Part shown: in pieces, positions 15,727-24,379 of the stretch
Layout: each line of letters starts with the position of its first letter
How positions within the stretch are numbered: position 1 is the first letter of the stretch
DNA from: an uncultured Gemmatimonadota bacterium
Lineage (GTDB): Bacteria; Gemmatimonadota; Gemmatimonadetes; Gemmatimonadales; Gemmatimonadaceae
Length of the DNA: 64,000 nt
Direction of reading: 5' to 3'
Assembly: GCA_903882745.1 (NCBI GenBank)
Contig: CAIRYG010000005.1
Coordinates: 248,001-312,000, forward strand
Translations under genes and position numbers: made by a program
Notes under the pieces: model-generated
Seen by the model: only the letters and a program-made list of their open reading frames with translations
The model's database searches: none
What the model was told of the DNA's origin: nothing

Positions 15727-18700
15727 TTAGAAAGTAAAGTTCATGCGGAGCATGAACGTGCGAAGCGGCGGCGTCGAGAAGTACTCTTCGTTGCCGCGCT
15801 GGTCGCTGTTGGACTGTGCTGCTTCAGGATCGACACCGGTGTAGTTGGTCTTCACGCCGAGGTTCCGGCCGGTGAAGATCACGCTCCAGCGCTGAGCGCG
15901 CACGAGCGAGGCCCACGCCTGCGGCATTTCGTACGAGACCGACACTTCACGCCAGCGGGTGAACGCGCCGTCTTCGAACATGCCGGTGTACACGGCCTGC
16001 GTGGTGGCCAGGGCGGCCGCCTGCATCTCGAGCGGAGCGCTGATGTCATAGCGACCGCGGCAGGTGACGCCGTTCTGACACTGGTGACGCAGCGTGTTGT
16101 TGAACTTCATGAAGCCCCACTTGCTGTCGATCTGCGACGAGATGCGCAGCTTGTGGTTGAGCAGTTCGATCGACGGGGTGAACGCGAGTTCACGGGTCGG
16201 GAACGTCGTGCCCTGGTACACGGCCGTGTCGCTGAACGTCATCTCATTCAGCGTAATGATGCCGTCCTTGTTGAGATCGTTGAAGGTGTAGCTCTTGTCC
16301 CACAACCCGTACAGCGGATAGTTCGGCAGGTTGCGCTGCGTACCACGGTTACCGCTGGAGATCGGCAGGATGCCGGCGCCCAGGGTCAGCATTTTGTTCT
16401 TGTTCGTGGAGGCGGTCAGGGTGAAGTCGACCGAGAGCTGGCGGCTGTCATAGACCTTCTGGTTCCAGGTCAGCTCAAGACCGGTGTTCTGAATGCTTCC
16501 GATGTTGACGAACTGGTTGGCCAAGCCCGACACCGACGGCGCGATTTCCTTGTTGATCAAGGCATCAGTCGTCGTCTTGTCGTACGAGGTGACCTCAAGG
16601 CTCGTCTTGCCGGAGAACATGGCCAAGTCAAAACCGAACTCCTTTTCGGCCGAGTATTCCGGCTTCAGGATGCTGTTACCAAGCGAGCCGATCGACGCGC
16701 CTGGCGTGTCGCTGCCGTTGGTCAGCGTGGTCGGGCCGGCCGAGTAGTAGAGCACGGCGTCGGTGGCGCCCGGAATCTGACCGGAGGCGCCGTACGTGCC
16801 GCGCAAACGCAGCGAGGTGATGTACGACGGCTTGTGGAAGAACGACTGTTCCGAGATCAACCACGAGGCGCCGAACTTCGGATACAACACGGCGTTGAAG
16901 TTCTTACCAAAGGCACTCGCCGCATCGCGACGCACGCCAGCGGTGAGGAACAACTTATCGTTGACGGTGAAGAGCTCTTCGGCGTAGTAACCGAGGGTGC
17001 GCTTCTCCGAGAAGGTCTGCGTGCTGCTGCGCGTGGCAGCGGCCGAGACCGTCACGCCGCCCGGGGGCAGGCCAATGCCGGTGCCCTGCGTGGCGCCCGT
17101 GGCGTTGCGGATGTACTGCATGCCGATCGACGTGCTCGTCTGGAGCCAGGGGAACAGCTGGGCCTTGGCGGTGGCGCCGAGGTCAACCGTCTGCTGGTTG
17201 ATGCTGAACGCGGCGCTCGTGATGTTGCCCGAGCGCACGGTGCCGGTGTTCGGACCCTCGCCAACCTTGGAGAGGAAGAGGTCGTTACGAACCGTGTAGT
17301 CCGACCCGACGGCGGCGTGCGTCGACAGCCAATCGGTCGGATTGAACTGCGAGGTGACGCTGTTGATGAAGCGATCGATGTTCTGCGTGGTCGTCTGCGC
17401 CAGCACGTCGCCCATCATGAAGGAGCGATAGCCGCGCAGTGAGTCACCCTGCGCATCGACGAGGTCGCCGCGCCACGGGCCGCCAAGCGCATCCACCATG
17501 AGGCCGTTGCCGTTGTCTTCGTTCTGCGGCATGCGGGTCATGCTGTTCACGTACGACGACGACACCTGCATAAACCACTTCGGCGCGAGCTGCGCGGAAA
17601 GGTTCGCGCGGAGGCTGTTACGCGCCAGGGCGTTCGGCCGCATGATGTCGCTCGGCAGGGCGCTGACGCCGCGCTGCGACGTGAGGCGGGCCACTTCGTT
17701 GTTGGGCATCTTGTAGATGCCAGTCTCCTGCTCGGACTGCGCCGAGACGAAGAACTGAATCTTGTCGGTGCCGCCCGAGGCCTGGAAGTTGTAGCTCTTC
17801 CGGTCGCCGGTGCCGATGGGGGTCAGGTTCGCCATGTTCAGCACGTTGCCGTGCGAAAGCGAATCGACGGCGCAGGTCTTGGCCGAGACGGCCGAGAGCA
17901 AGCAGATCGCGGAGGTCGTGGACGGCGAGGTCTTGCCCCACAGCGACCAGAGATCCGGATACTTGGCCGTGTTGGTGATCTGGCCCATTTCCATCGTCAT
18001 GTTGTACTTGGTCTTGCCCGACTTACCACGCTTGGTGGTGATGACGATAACGCCGTTCGCGGCCTCGGTTCCGTAAAGGGTCGCGGCCGACGGTCCCTTC
18101 ACGACTTCGATGGTCTCGATTTCGGCGGGGTTGATGTCGTCGAGGCGGGACGGGCCAGAGCCGCCAACGCTCAGGCCGTTGTTCGTGGTGGCCGTGGCGC
18201 GCACACCGTCGATGACGACGATCGGGTCATTGCTCAGGGAGAACGAGTTCTGACCGCGGATGCGGATACGCGAACCAGTGCCGGTGGCGCCGGTCGACAC
18301 GACCTGAACGCTCGAGGCACGGCCGGAGAGCAGCGTGCCCATGTCCTTGATGGGGAGGTCTTCCATCTTCTCAGCGACCGAAATCTGCGTCGTGGAGTTG
18401 GCGAGTTCGACCTTGCGCTGTTGACCAGTCGCCGTGGTGACCACGGCCGACAGGGAGTACGTCGCTGCGACCATCGTGAAGTTGACGGTGGCCGTCTGGC
18501 CGGCCGCAACGGTGCTCGTGGAGCGAAGGGGCTGATAGCCCAGTCGAACGACCTGGAGCTCTACCGCGCCAGGAGTCACGCCGCGAATCGAATAAGCGCC
18601 GTCGGTACCCGTCAGGGCCGCAAGCTGCGTTCCGGTAATGGAAACACGTGCGCCAACCACCGGTGTCGCTGCCGCACCCTCGGTGACCTTACCGGCAACC

Positions 18701-18846
18701 GTGCCGGTCGTCCCCTGAGCCTGAGCGCTCTGCAACACGCTTCCGAGTAACCCGAGTCCGGCGAGCAGGCGAACACTGGCACGGCGCGTCGCCGTACCGC
18801 ATGCCGCCCATCGCCGCCGGAATGAACCTGGCGTTTCTCCCATCAT
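15727..18846 (-). CDS. SusC/RagA-family TonB-linked outer-membrane transporter
   Basis: 1039 residues from the double ATG at 18846-18841, preceded by AGGGAG; the frame extends upstream to 19074 but without protein-like sequence. After a signal peptide ending QSAQAQ there is a carboxypeptidase-regulatory-like domain (GKVTEGAAATPVVGARVSI...GYQPLRS), then the plug with the SusC signature around VVIDGVRA, DINPAEIETIEVVKGPSAATLYG and GVIVITTKRG. A 22-strand barrel follows, ending in the aromatic C-terminus RMNFTF needed for BAM insertion. It imports oligomers delivered by the SusD partner using TonB energy. Length is normal. No dedicated TonB or sigma/anti-sigma gene is next to it. Confidence 0.95.
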   Translation of the reverse strand: MMGETPGSFRRRWAACGTATRRASVRLLAGLGLLGSVLQSAQAQGTTGTVAGKVTEGAAATPVVGARVSITGTQLAALTGTDGAYSIRGVTPGAVELQVVRLGYQPLRSTSTVAAGQTATVNFTMVAATYSLSAVVTTATGQQRKVELANSTTQISVAEKMEDLPIKDMGTLLSGRASSVQVVSTGATGTGSRIRIRGQNSFSLSNDPIVVIDGVRATATTNNGLSVGGSGPSRLDDINPAEIETIEVVKGPSAATLYGTEAANGVIVITTKRGKSGKTKYNMTMEMGQITNTAKYPDLWSLWGKTSPSTTSAICLLSAVSAKTCAVDSLSHGNVLNMANLTPIGTGDRKSYNFQASGGTDKIQFFVSAQSEQETGIYKMPNNEVARLTSQRGVSALPSDIMRPNALARNSLRANLSAQLAPKWFMQVSSSYVNSMTRMPQNEDNGNGLMVDALGGPWRGDLVDAQGDSLRGYRSFMMGDVLAQTTTQNIDRFINSVTSQFNPTDWLSTHAAVGSDYTVRNDLFLSKVGEGPNTGTVRSGNITSAAFSINQQTVDLGATAKAQLFPWLQTSTSIGMQYIRNATGATQGTGIGLPPGGVTVSAAATRSSTQTFSEKRTLGYYAEELFTVNDKLFLTAGVRRDAASAFGKNFNAVLYPKFGASWLISEQSFFHKPSYITSLRLRGTYGASGQIPGATDAVLYYSAGPTTLTNGSDTPGASIGSLGNSILKPEYSAEKEFGFDLAMFSGKTSLEVTSYDKTTTDALINKEIAPSVSGLANQFVNIGSIQNTGLELTWNQKVYDSRQLSVDFTLTASTNKNKMLTLGAGILPISSGNRGTQRNLPNYPLYGLWDKSYTFNDLNKDGIITLNEMTFSDTAVYQGTTFPTRELAFTPSIELLNHKLRISSQIDSKWGFMKFNNTLRHQCQNGVTCRGRYDISAPLEMQAAALATTQAVYTGMFEDGAFTRWREVSVSYEMPQAWASLVRAQRWSVIFTGRNLGVKTNYTGVDPEAAQSNSDQRGNEEYFSTPPLRTFMLRMNFTF

Positions 18847-18880
18847 GCGCGATCTCCCTGGTAGAACTATGTTCCGGTGG

Positions 18881-18894
18881 CGATGGTGCCATCG
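18881..18894. promoter_or_regulatory. Short palindrome in the susC 5' region
   Basis: CGATGG-TG-CCATCG, 35 nt upstream of the susC start. It could be an operator or an RNA hairpin in the leader. Confidence 0.35.
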
Positions 18895-18930
18895 GCGGTG
18901 CATAACCCATAGGTATGTCACAACGGAGTA

Positions 18931-18976
18931 ACCGCTGGGCAACCCTAAAGTGTGACGAATAACCACCGCTGGGCAA
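18931..18976. repeat. 12-bp direct repeat upstream of susC
   Basis: ACCGCTGGGCAA occurs at 18931-18942 and 18965-18976, start-to-start 34 bp, about three helical turns. On the susC strand each copy begins TTGCCC, a possible -35 element. It is therefore either an activator site pair or duplicated promoter elements. The copies are seen; the role is inferred. Confidence 0.5.
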
Positions 18977-19033
18977 GTAGCGCGGCGAAATCTGTTACCG
19001 TCCGCTTGGGAGCTGGTGGGGGGGGCTAGACGG

Positions 19034-19753
19034 TTACTTGGCGTCCGGCTGTCCGTAGTAGGCCGCCGCCCCATGCTTTCGCAGGAAGTGCCGGTTCAGC
19101 AACGGTGGCGCAATCGGCTTGGTTTTCGGATTGATGGCGAGCGTCTCGGACGCCATGCGTGCGACGGTTTCGAGCACCGCCGCGGTCTCAACCGCCGCGC
19201 CGACCGACGCCCCCCAGCAGAAGCTCGCATGCGAGCGCACCAAGACTGCCGGTACCTGCAGCGGGTCGACCCCCCGAAAGCGACGCACAATCACACGCCC
19301 CGTGTTCGCTTCATAGTCGCGGGCGATCTCGCGCGCGGTCATCGCGTCGGTCACGGGAATGGAGCCGTAGAAATGGTCCGCGTGGGTTGTGCCGACGCAG
19401 GGAATCTCACGCCCCGCCTGCGCCCACGCGGTGGCGTGCGGCGAGTGCGTGTGGACGATGCCGTTCACCCCCGGGAACGCACGGTAGAGCACCAGGTGCG
19501 TTGGCAAATCCGACGACGGACGCAGCGATCCTGCCGTGACGGTGCCGTCGAGATCGCAGACCACGAGCATTTTCGCCGTGAGCTGCGCATAGGGAACACC
19601 GCTGGGCTTGATCACCACGACGCCCCGCTCGCGGTCCACGCCGCTCACATTGCCAAAGGTGAACTGCGCGAGACCGCGCGTGTAGATCTCGAGATTCGCC
19701 GCGAGCACGTCTTTCCGCAGCGCCTCAATTGTGCGTGCCATTATCTTGGTCAT
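19034..19753 (-). CDS. araD: L-ribulose-5-phosphate 4-epimerase (class II aldolase/adducin)
   Basis: 239 residues, close to the usual 231. The zinc site of the AraD branch is intact: HTHSPHATAWAQ gives His95 and His97, and a later His lies near residue 170. GTTHADHFYG is diagnostic for AraD as opposed to fuculose aldolases, and the C-terminus LNRHFLRKHGAAAYYGQ is the AraD tail. It interconverts L-ribulose-5-P and D-xylulose-5-P, linking arabinose use to the pentose phosphate pathway. The ATG at 19753 is preceded by GGGGGAAG. No araA or araB is adjacent, so the gene stands alone upstream of susC. Confidence 0.93.
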   Translation of the reverse strand: MTKIMARTIEALRKDVLAANLEIYTRGLAQFTFGNVSGVDRERGVVVIKPSGVPYAQLTAKMLVVCDLDGTVTAGSLRPSSDLPTHLVLYRAFPGVNGIVHTHSPHATAWAQAGREIPCVGTTHADHFYGSIPVTDAMTAREIARDYEANTGRVIVRRFRGVDPLQVPAVLVRSHASFCWGASVGAAVETAAVLETVARMASETLAINPKTKPIAPPLLNRHFLRKHGAAAYYGQPDAK

Positions 19754-19883
19754 CAGGACTTCCCCCGTCGCGTGGACTATCGACAGGAAGTATCACCCAT
19801 CGACGATGTGTGAGCCAGCCGTTTCCGCCGAGCCCATAAATGACACGTGTGATCTTTCCGCGCCGGCCGAGGCGTGAGGTGCC

Positions 19884-20150
19884 GTGGCCCTCGCGCTAGT
19901 TGGCCCCTGCATGGTTGTGGCACCGCTCGTTGCGGTGGGGTTCATCCTGTCTATCCCGCTCTGGCCCGTCGCAGTTGTGGTCTCGGCGTGCTGCTGGCTG
20001 CTCGCGGCCACCCTCGAGGCGCTCCTCCGTGCGGTCGGCATCCACGCTATCGACGGCTGGTGCGCGGCGACGCGTCGAGTCTTCTTCACGATACTCACCC
20101 CCTGGACCTACTTCGATGCGCCGAAGCGGGAGTCCCCACCCACCGAGTAA
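19884..20150 (+). CDS. Small membrane protein, unknown
   Basis: 88 residues from a GTG at 19884 with GAGG 5 nt upstream. Two adjoining hydrophobic stretches (LVGPCMVVAPLVAVGFIL and VAVVVSACCWLLAA) make a hairpin through the inner membrane. The C-terminal part, RRVFFTILTPWTYFDAPKRE, is basic and probably cytoplasmic. I do not recognise a family. Coding is supported by the hydrophobic pattern, the ribosome site and the lack of any better frame in this 520-nt interval between araD and the amidase. Confidence 0.5.
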   Translation: MALALVGPCMVVAPLVAVGFILSIPLWPVAVVVSACCWLLAATLEALLRAVGIHAIDGWCAATRRVFFTILTPWTYFDAPKRESPPTE

Positions 20151-20170
20151 TCCTCGGACCGGGCCGAGGC

Positions 20171-20206
20171 CCACTGGCCGTGCCCACTGGCCGTGCCCAC
20201 TGGCTC
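20171..20206. repeat. 13-bp tandem repeat before the amidase gene
   Basis: CCACTGGCCGTGC is repeated exactly at 20171-20183 and 20184-20196, with a partial third copy (CCACTGGC) from 20197. It lies in the intergenic region ahead of the amidase. Confidence 0.8.
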
Positions 20207-20279
20207 TCCGCTGCACCATTGGCGATTATCTGTGACTGTCGTTCCCCTCTTTACGCCGCGCCCGTCGCACGAGGTTTCT

Positions 20280-22145
20280 GTGTACTCTCCGGACGAACTG
20301 CTCGAACAGGCCCATCTCGATCTCGCCCGCGCCGATCACGATGAGGAGGCGACCGGCCTCGATCGCCGCCAGTTCATGTTTTACTCCCTCGTGGCGGCTG
20401 CGGCCACCACCTTTGGAGCCGACAAGCTCCGCGCCCAGGGCGCGACCGGCGCCGCGGCAATCCCAGCCGTTCCGGCTGGCGGCCGCGGTGGTGCCCAACA
20501 GGCCCAACAGGGTGCCCCGCCAATCGCGCTCGGCAATGGCGAGGCCCCCGCACTCCAGTTCCAGGCCTACCCCGGCGGCACCGGCGCGCTGATGGAGAAG
20601 CTCGCACGCGAACGCGGTCGCGCCGCCTTCGACCGTACCCCCTGGGTGGTTGAGAAGTGGACGGGCCCGGTCCCAACCAACCCCGAGGACATTGCCTTCC
20701 TCCCGGCCCACAAACTCTCCTCGCTCATCAATGAGAAAAAGATCACCTCGGTGAAGCTCACCGAGATCTACCTCGAGCGCCTCAAGCGCCTGAACCCGAC
20801 GCTCCTCTGTGCCGTCACCATCACCGAGGATCTGGCCCGCGCACAAGCGACGCAGGCCGACGCCGAGATCAAGGCCGGGAAGTACCGCGGACCACTCCAC
20901 GGTCTCCCCTATGGCGTGAAGGATCTCTTTGCGACCAAGGGAATCCCCACCACCTGGGGCGCCGCCGACTTTGCCACGCGCATCATCGACGAAGACGCCG
21001 AAGTCGTGGTGCGCCTGCGCGATGCCGGCGCCGTGCTCGTCGCCAAGCTCGCCACGGGTCTGTTTGCCCAGAACGACCAGTGGTTCCGCGGCCGGACCAA
21101 CAATCCGTGGAATCTCTCGCAGGGCTCCAGCGGTTCGTCCGCCGGCCCAGCCTCGGCGACCGCTGCCGGTTGCGTGGCCTTCAGCATCGGCACCGAAACG
21201 AGCGGCTCGATTGTGAGCCCGAGCACGCGCTGCGGTGTGAGCGCGCTCCGTCCGACCTTCGGCCGCGTGAGCCGCTCAGGTGGCATGGTGCTCGCCTGGT
21301 CGCAGGATCGCGTCGGACCCATCACGCGCTCGGTCGAAGACGCGGCGATGGTGTTCAACATCATTCACGGCTCCGACGAAAAGGACCCGTCCACGCTGAC
21401 CACACCATTCCAGTTTGATCGCAACCTGAAGCTCGCCGGCCTGCGGATCGGTGTGGATCCGAACGGTGCACCAAAGGAGTTTGTCGACAAGCTCCGCGAC
21501 CTCGGCGCCAAGACCACCGAGATCGGTGCCCGCCCCGCGGTGGGCGGTGCCGCACCGCTCGGCGGACTCAACAGCGAGTACGCCGCGGCGTTTGATGAGT
21601 ACGTGCAGCGGAAGGCAAAGGAAATCGGACTCGACCTCAACAATCTGCCCGCACCGACGCAACCCGCCGGCGGTGGACGTGGTGGTGTGGCGGCCTACGG
21701 CATGACCGCCAACCCCGACAATGCGATGGCGCCGGCCGACTGGAATCCGCGTTTTGTCTCCGGGCGCGCGATCAAGTCCATGGACTTCATCAACAATCAG
21801 CGCCGTCGTTTGATCCTCACCACCAAGTGGGGAGAGTTCATGAAAGATCTCGACATGTTTATCGCCGGTCCTTCGACCGACGTGGGAATCAATGCCCAGA
21901 CGGGACATCCCTGCGTCGTGGTGCCGTACAAGTTCGACGTGCCGGCGCAGCAGGGTGGGGGAGGCGGTGGCGGTGGACGTGGTGCCGGCGCGGCGGCTCC
22001 TGCGGCCCCAGCAACTCCGGCACTCAATCCGCAGCCAATCTGCGCCACGATCATCGGCGCGCTCTTCAACGACGACAAGATTCTGAGCGTCGCGCACCAG
22101 TTCCAGACGCATACGGACGTCGCCAGCAAGCGCCCAGCGCTCTAA
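20280..22145 (+). CDS. Tat-exported amidase-signature (AS) family amidase
   Basis: 621 residues from the GTG at 20280, which has GAGG 6 nt upstream; the frame also allows 20193 or 20232. A twin-arginine motif, DRRQFMFYSLVAAAA, near residue 30 predicts Tat export. The Ser-cisSer-Lys triad is complete: Lys in YGVKDLF, cis-Ser in GSSGSSAG and Ser in TETSGSI, with SGGMVLAWSQDRVGPITRS following. AS enzymes hydrolyse amides and aryl-amides. Gly/Arg/Ala-rich inserts are at about residues 55-75 and 590-605. A related subset is annotated Asp-tRNA/Glu-tRNA amidotransferase A, but export and the lack of partners exclude that role. Confidence 0.9.
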   Translation: MYSPDELLEQAHLDLARADHDEEATGLDRRQFMFYSLVAAAATTFGADKLRAQGATGAAAIPAVPAGGRGGAQQAQQGAPPIALGNGEAPALQFQAYPGGTGALMEKLARERGRAAFDRTPWVVEKWTGPVPTNPEDIAFLPAHKLSSLINEKKITSVKLTEIYLERLKRLNPTLLCAVTITEDLARAQATQADAEIKAGKYRGPLHGLPYGVKDLFATKGIPTTWGAADFATRIIDEDAEVVVRLRDAGAVLVAKLATGLFAQNDQWFRGRTNNPWNLSQGSSGSSAGPASATAAGCVAFSIGTETSGSIVSPSTRCGVSALRPTFGRVSRSGGMVLAWSQDRVGPITRSVEDAAMVFNIIHGSDEKDPSTLTTPFQFDRNLKLAGLRIGVDPNGAPKEFVDKLRDLGAKTTEIGARPAVGGAAPLGGLNSEYAAAFDEYVQRKAKEIGLDLNNLPAPTQPAGGGRGGVAAYGMTANPDNAMAPADWNPRFVSGRAIKSMDFINNQRRRLILTTKWGEFMKDLDMFIAGPSTDVGINAQTGHPCVVVPYKFDVPAQQGGGGGGGGRGAGAAAPAAPATPALNPQPICATIIGALFNDDKILSVAHQFQTHTDVASKRPAL

Positions 22146-22184
22146 GCGGTCTGCGCTCTAAGCGGTCTGCGCTCTAAGCGGTCC
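22137..22184. repeat. 16-bp tandem repeat x3 duplicating the stop codon in three frames
   Basis: GCGCTCTAAGCGGTCT at 22137-22152 and 22153-22168, then a copy with one change at 22169-22184. The amidase stop TAA lies in the first copy. Because 16 is not a multiple of 3, the three TAA codons (22143, 22159, 22175) fall in the three different forward frames. Confidence 0.95.
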
Positions 22185-22193
22185 GCGCGACAG

Positions 22194-22229
22194 CGAAGGG
22201 GGGCACGCCATTCGGCGTGCCCCCCTTCG
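22194..22229. terminator. Bidirectional terminator
   Basis: Perfect 16-bp stem CGAAGGGGGGCACGCC / GGCGTGCCCCCCTTCG around the loop ATTC, between the convergent amidase and plsC genes. Confidence 0.88.
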
Positions 22230-22256
22230 TAATTCCCCTGTTGTCGTGCCGGCGAA

Positions 22257-23003
22257 TCAGGCGTTCGCTGCCATCTCCGCGATCAATGCCACGCGCGCGT
22301 CGGCCATGGCAACCCGCGTGCGCTCCTTGAGCTCCATCAGATCTGCGTTCGTGAGTCCCACGGTGGGGATTGGCTCCAACACCTTCACCCAGGCCCGCGC
22401 TCGCTGAAACTTGAACGTCCCCTTCGCCATGCAATCCCGAGTTCCAGCGATCACGAGCGGCAGGATTGGCGCGCCCGTCTCAATCGCGAGCTTGAAGGCG
22501 CCATTCTTGAAGGGCAGTAGCGCCCCGTCGCGCGAACGCGTCCCCTCGGGGAAAATCATGACGCTCACGTTCTTCGCGAGCCGATCACGGGCTGAGGCAA
22601 GCGCATTCACCGCGCTTCGCTTGTCCTCGCGCACGAGTCGAATGTCCCCCGCCATCCGCATCATCCAGCCGAAGCAGGGGATGTTGAACATCGTTTCCTT
22701 GGACATCCACTTCATCTCCCACGGGAGGTGCGAGATCAAGAAAATGTCGGCGTACGACTCGTGGTTGGACACCACCACGTACGGACGGCGCGGATCGGCA
22801 ATGAACGGGCCCACCGTCTTGAAGTCCCAGAGCGGGTTCAGCTTTACGGCGGTGACCCCGACAATGCGGAGAAAACGCCCAGCTGCGTAGCGTCCCGCGT
22901 CGAACGGTGCGGTGAGGCAGAAGATCACCGCCATGACTGGCGTTCCGACCACGACGAGCGTGATGGACGACACCCACGCCCACAGATTAAGAATCGAATC
23001 CAT
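22257..23003 (-). CDS. 1-acyl-sn-glycerol-3-phosphate acyltransferase (PlsC-like)
   Basis: 248 residues from the ATG at 23003, which overlaps the TPR-gene stop by one base (TGATG). An N-terminal membrane anchor (LWAWVSSITLVVVGTPVMAVIFCL) leads to the acyltransferase domain. It carries the HX4D box as NHESYAD, FPEGTRS as the second substrate motif and PILPLVIAGTRD as block III/IV. It transfers an acyl chain to lysophosphatidic acid at the inner membrane to make phosphatidic acid. Length is typical. It is the last gene of a coupled chain that begins with the PhnA-like gene. The other acyltransferase at 57921 is of a different subtype. Confidence 0.92.
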   Translation of the reverse strand: MDSILNLWAWVSSITLVVVGTPVMAVIFCLTAPFDAGRYAAGRFLRIVGVTAVKLNPLWDFKTVGPFIADPRRPYVVVSNHESYADIFLISHLPWEMKWMSKETMFNIPCFGWMMRMAGDIRLVREDKRSAVNALASARDRLAKNVSVMIFPEGTRSRDGALLPFKNGAFKLAIETGAPILPLVIAGTRDCMAKGTFKFQRARAWVKVLEPIPTVGLTNADLMELKERTRVAMADARVALIAEMAANA

Positions 23004-23881
23004 CAGCTGCCGAGTTTCTTCCTTGCCAGCGGACGCGCGAACGCGGCTGGCGGATTGTGTGCCGTGGAGAGGTCGTATGCCTTCTGCCACAAGGCCTTTG
23101 CCTCGGCGGTCTTGCCTTGCTTTTCGTACGTCATCGCCAGCAGGGATGTCATGAACGGGTCCGTGCCGTTGCCCTGCAGGGCGAGCGCCTTCGTCAGATT
23201 CGCCTCTGCACCGGCGAGGTCACCGGTGTACAGCGCCACGTAGCCCTCGAGGTACGGAAGGAATCGTGCCTGTGCTGCGGCCATCGCCGAATCGCTCGCG
23301 AGGATTTTCCGCGCTTGGGCAATTTGCTTGGCGGCCTCGGCTGTGTTGCCGCGGCGGGCCGCGAGTCGGCCGAGGGCGTGGGTCAACCGATACTCCCAGA
23401 GCGACGTTGGGTGCGTCTTGGGCGCGGGCTCCTTGAGGCCGAGTTCCGTCCCCTTCCGATACCACGTCTCGGCGACGTCGAGGTTTCCCGCGTCAATGCA
23501 CACGCGCGCCGCCTCGTTCGCCATTTCGCCCTGCTGATAGAAGGCGTTCTGCGGTTCGGCGCTCTCGCGCGTCACCCAGTAGGCGATCACCAGTGCTTCG
23601 TACTTCACGGCGTTCGCACAATCGCCGTCGAAGGCATAGGAAATCGCCATCGCCCGCTGAGCGGCAGATTTCGCCGCGGCATCGGGCGCGTTGTCGATCT
23701 GTGCCTGGAAGATGGCGCGGGCCTTTGCCGTCTGGCCGTCGACGTCGAGGCGCGAGGCGTCGCGGGTGCTGTCGGCGCGTGGTGAGCGCGGCGCCGCTCC
23801 GCTTTGTGCGGCGAGTGGAAACGGAACCGCCGCCACGAGGCCAGCGGTGACGAGTGATCGAACGGTTCGCATACGCGCCAT
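23003..23881 (-). CDS. Secreted TPR-repeat protein
   Basis: 292 residues from the ATG at 23881, placed 8 nt after GGAG; the ATG at 23887 is too close to it. A signal peptide ends LAAQSG. Several helix pairs of TPR type follow: AKARAIFQAQIDNAPDA, NEAARVCIDAGNLDVAETWYRKG, YVALYTGDLAGAEANLTKALAL and LAMTYEKQGKTAEAKALWQKAYDL. It is likely a periplasmic scaffold. No enzymatic motif is visible, and the specific partner is unknown. It is coupled to plsC downstream and lies 18 nt from the unknown gene upstream. Confidence 0.85.
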   Translation of the reverse strand: MARMRTVRSLVTAGLVAAVPFPLAAQSGAAPRSPRADSTRDASRLDVDGQTAKARAIFQAQIDNAPDAAAKSAAQRAMAISYAFDGDCANAVKYEALVIAYWVTRESAEPQNAFYQQGEMANEAARVCIDAGNLDVAETWYRKGTELGLKEPAPKTHPTSLWEYRLTHALGRLAARRGNTAEAAKQIAQARKILASDSAMAAAQARFLPYLEGYVALYTGDLAGAEANLTKALALQGNGTDPFMTSLLAMTYEKQGKTAEAKALWQKAYDLSTAHNPPAAFARPLARKKLGS

Positions 23882-23899
23882 GGTCATTGCTCCGCGTGA

Positions 23900-24379
23900 T
23901 TACGTGTTGAGATCAACCAGCTGCTCGATGCCCGGCCAGGACGCGGCGTTGTACGTCGCGATGGTGAGCAGGTAGTGCTCACAGGCCTCGCCGAACTGCG
24001 CGCGGACGGTCGCGACGGCCTTTTTGGTATTGGCTTCGTCGCCGAACGGCGGGGTCGCGTCTTCGGCGATGTGTCCGTCCTTATGCGCCACGCCTGCGGC
24101 GTCGAGGAAGGTGATCTGGACCGCCGGCTCAAGCTCCACATACAGGTGCAGGAGCATGTCGAGCTCGTCCTGTGGCTGGAGCGCGTTGAGGCGCACGACT
24201 TCCTTGGCCAGCTTCTCTGGCGACCAGGTCATCAGCGTGACGGCGCGGAACCCACCGCCCTTTTGTGCGATGCGTGCGGCCAGCGCGGCGCGTACTTCTT
24301 TGTGTTGCTTGGCCGATGCCATGATGACGGCGATACGGCGTTCGGCGGGGAGGGCCCGCCACGGAGTCAGAGTGGCCAT
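23900..24379 (-). CDS. Conserved-looking cytoplasmic protein, unknown function
   Basis: 159 residues, no signal peptide or membrane segment. It is predicted to be mostly helical (AERRIAVIMASAKQHKEVRA, ARIAQKGGG, EKLAKEVVRLNAL, DELDMLLHLYVELEPAVQITFL). I do not recognise a family. The start ATG shares one base with the stop of the PhnA-like gene (TAATG), so the two are translationally coupled and probably act together. Confidence 0.75.
   Translation of the reverse strand: MATLTPWRALPAERRIAVIMASAKQHKEVRAALAARIAQKGGGFRAVTLMTWSPEKLAKEVVRLNALQPQDELDMLLHLYVELEPAVQITFLDAAGVAHKDGHIAEDATPPFGDEANTKKAVATVRAQFGEACEHYLLTIATYNAASWPGIEQLVDLNT

Noticed and set aside
16084-17442. Long plus-strand frame inside susC
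   Set aside because: Antisense shadow of the SusC barrel, with no family resemblance.
18847-19074. N-terminal extension of SusC
   Set aside because: No SD, no signal peptide in the extension, overlaps the end of araD; the signal follows the ATG pair at 18846-18841, which has AGGGAG.
20171-20206. Tandem repeat as a phage or plasmid attachment site
   Set aside because: No integrase or tRNA nearby, and the repeat is tandem, not flanking an element.
20280-22145. GatA subunit of Glu/Asp-tRNA amidotransferase
   Set aside because: Tat signal, low-complexity inserts and absence of gatB/gatC indicate an exported stand-alone amidase.
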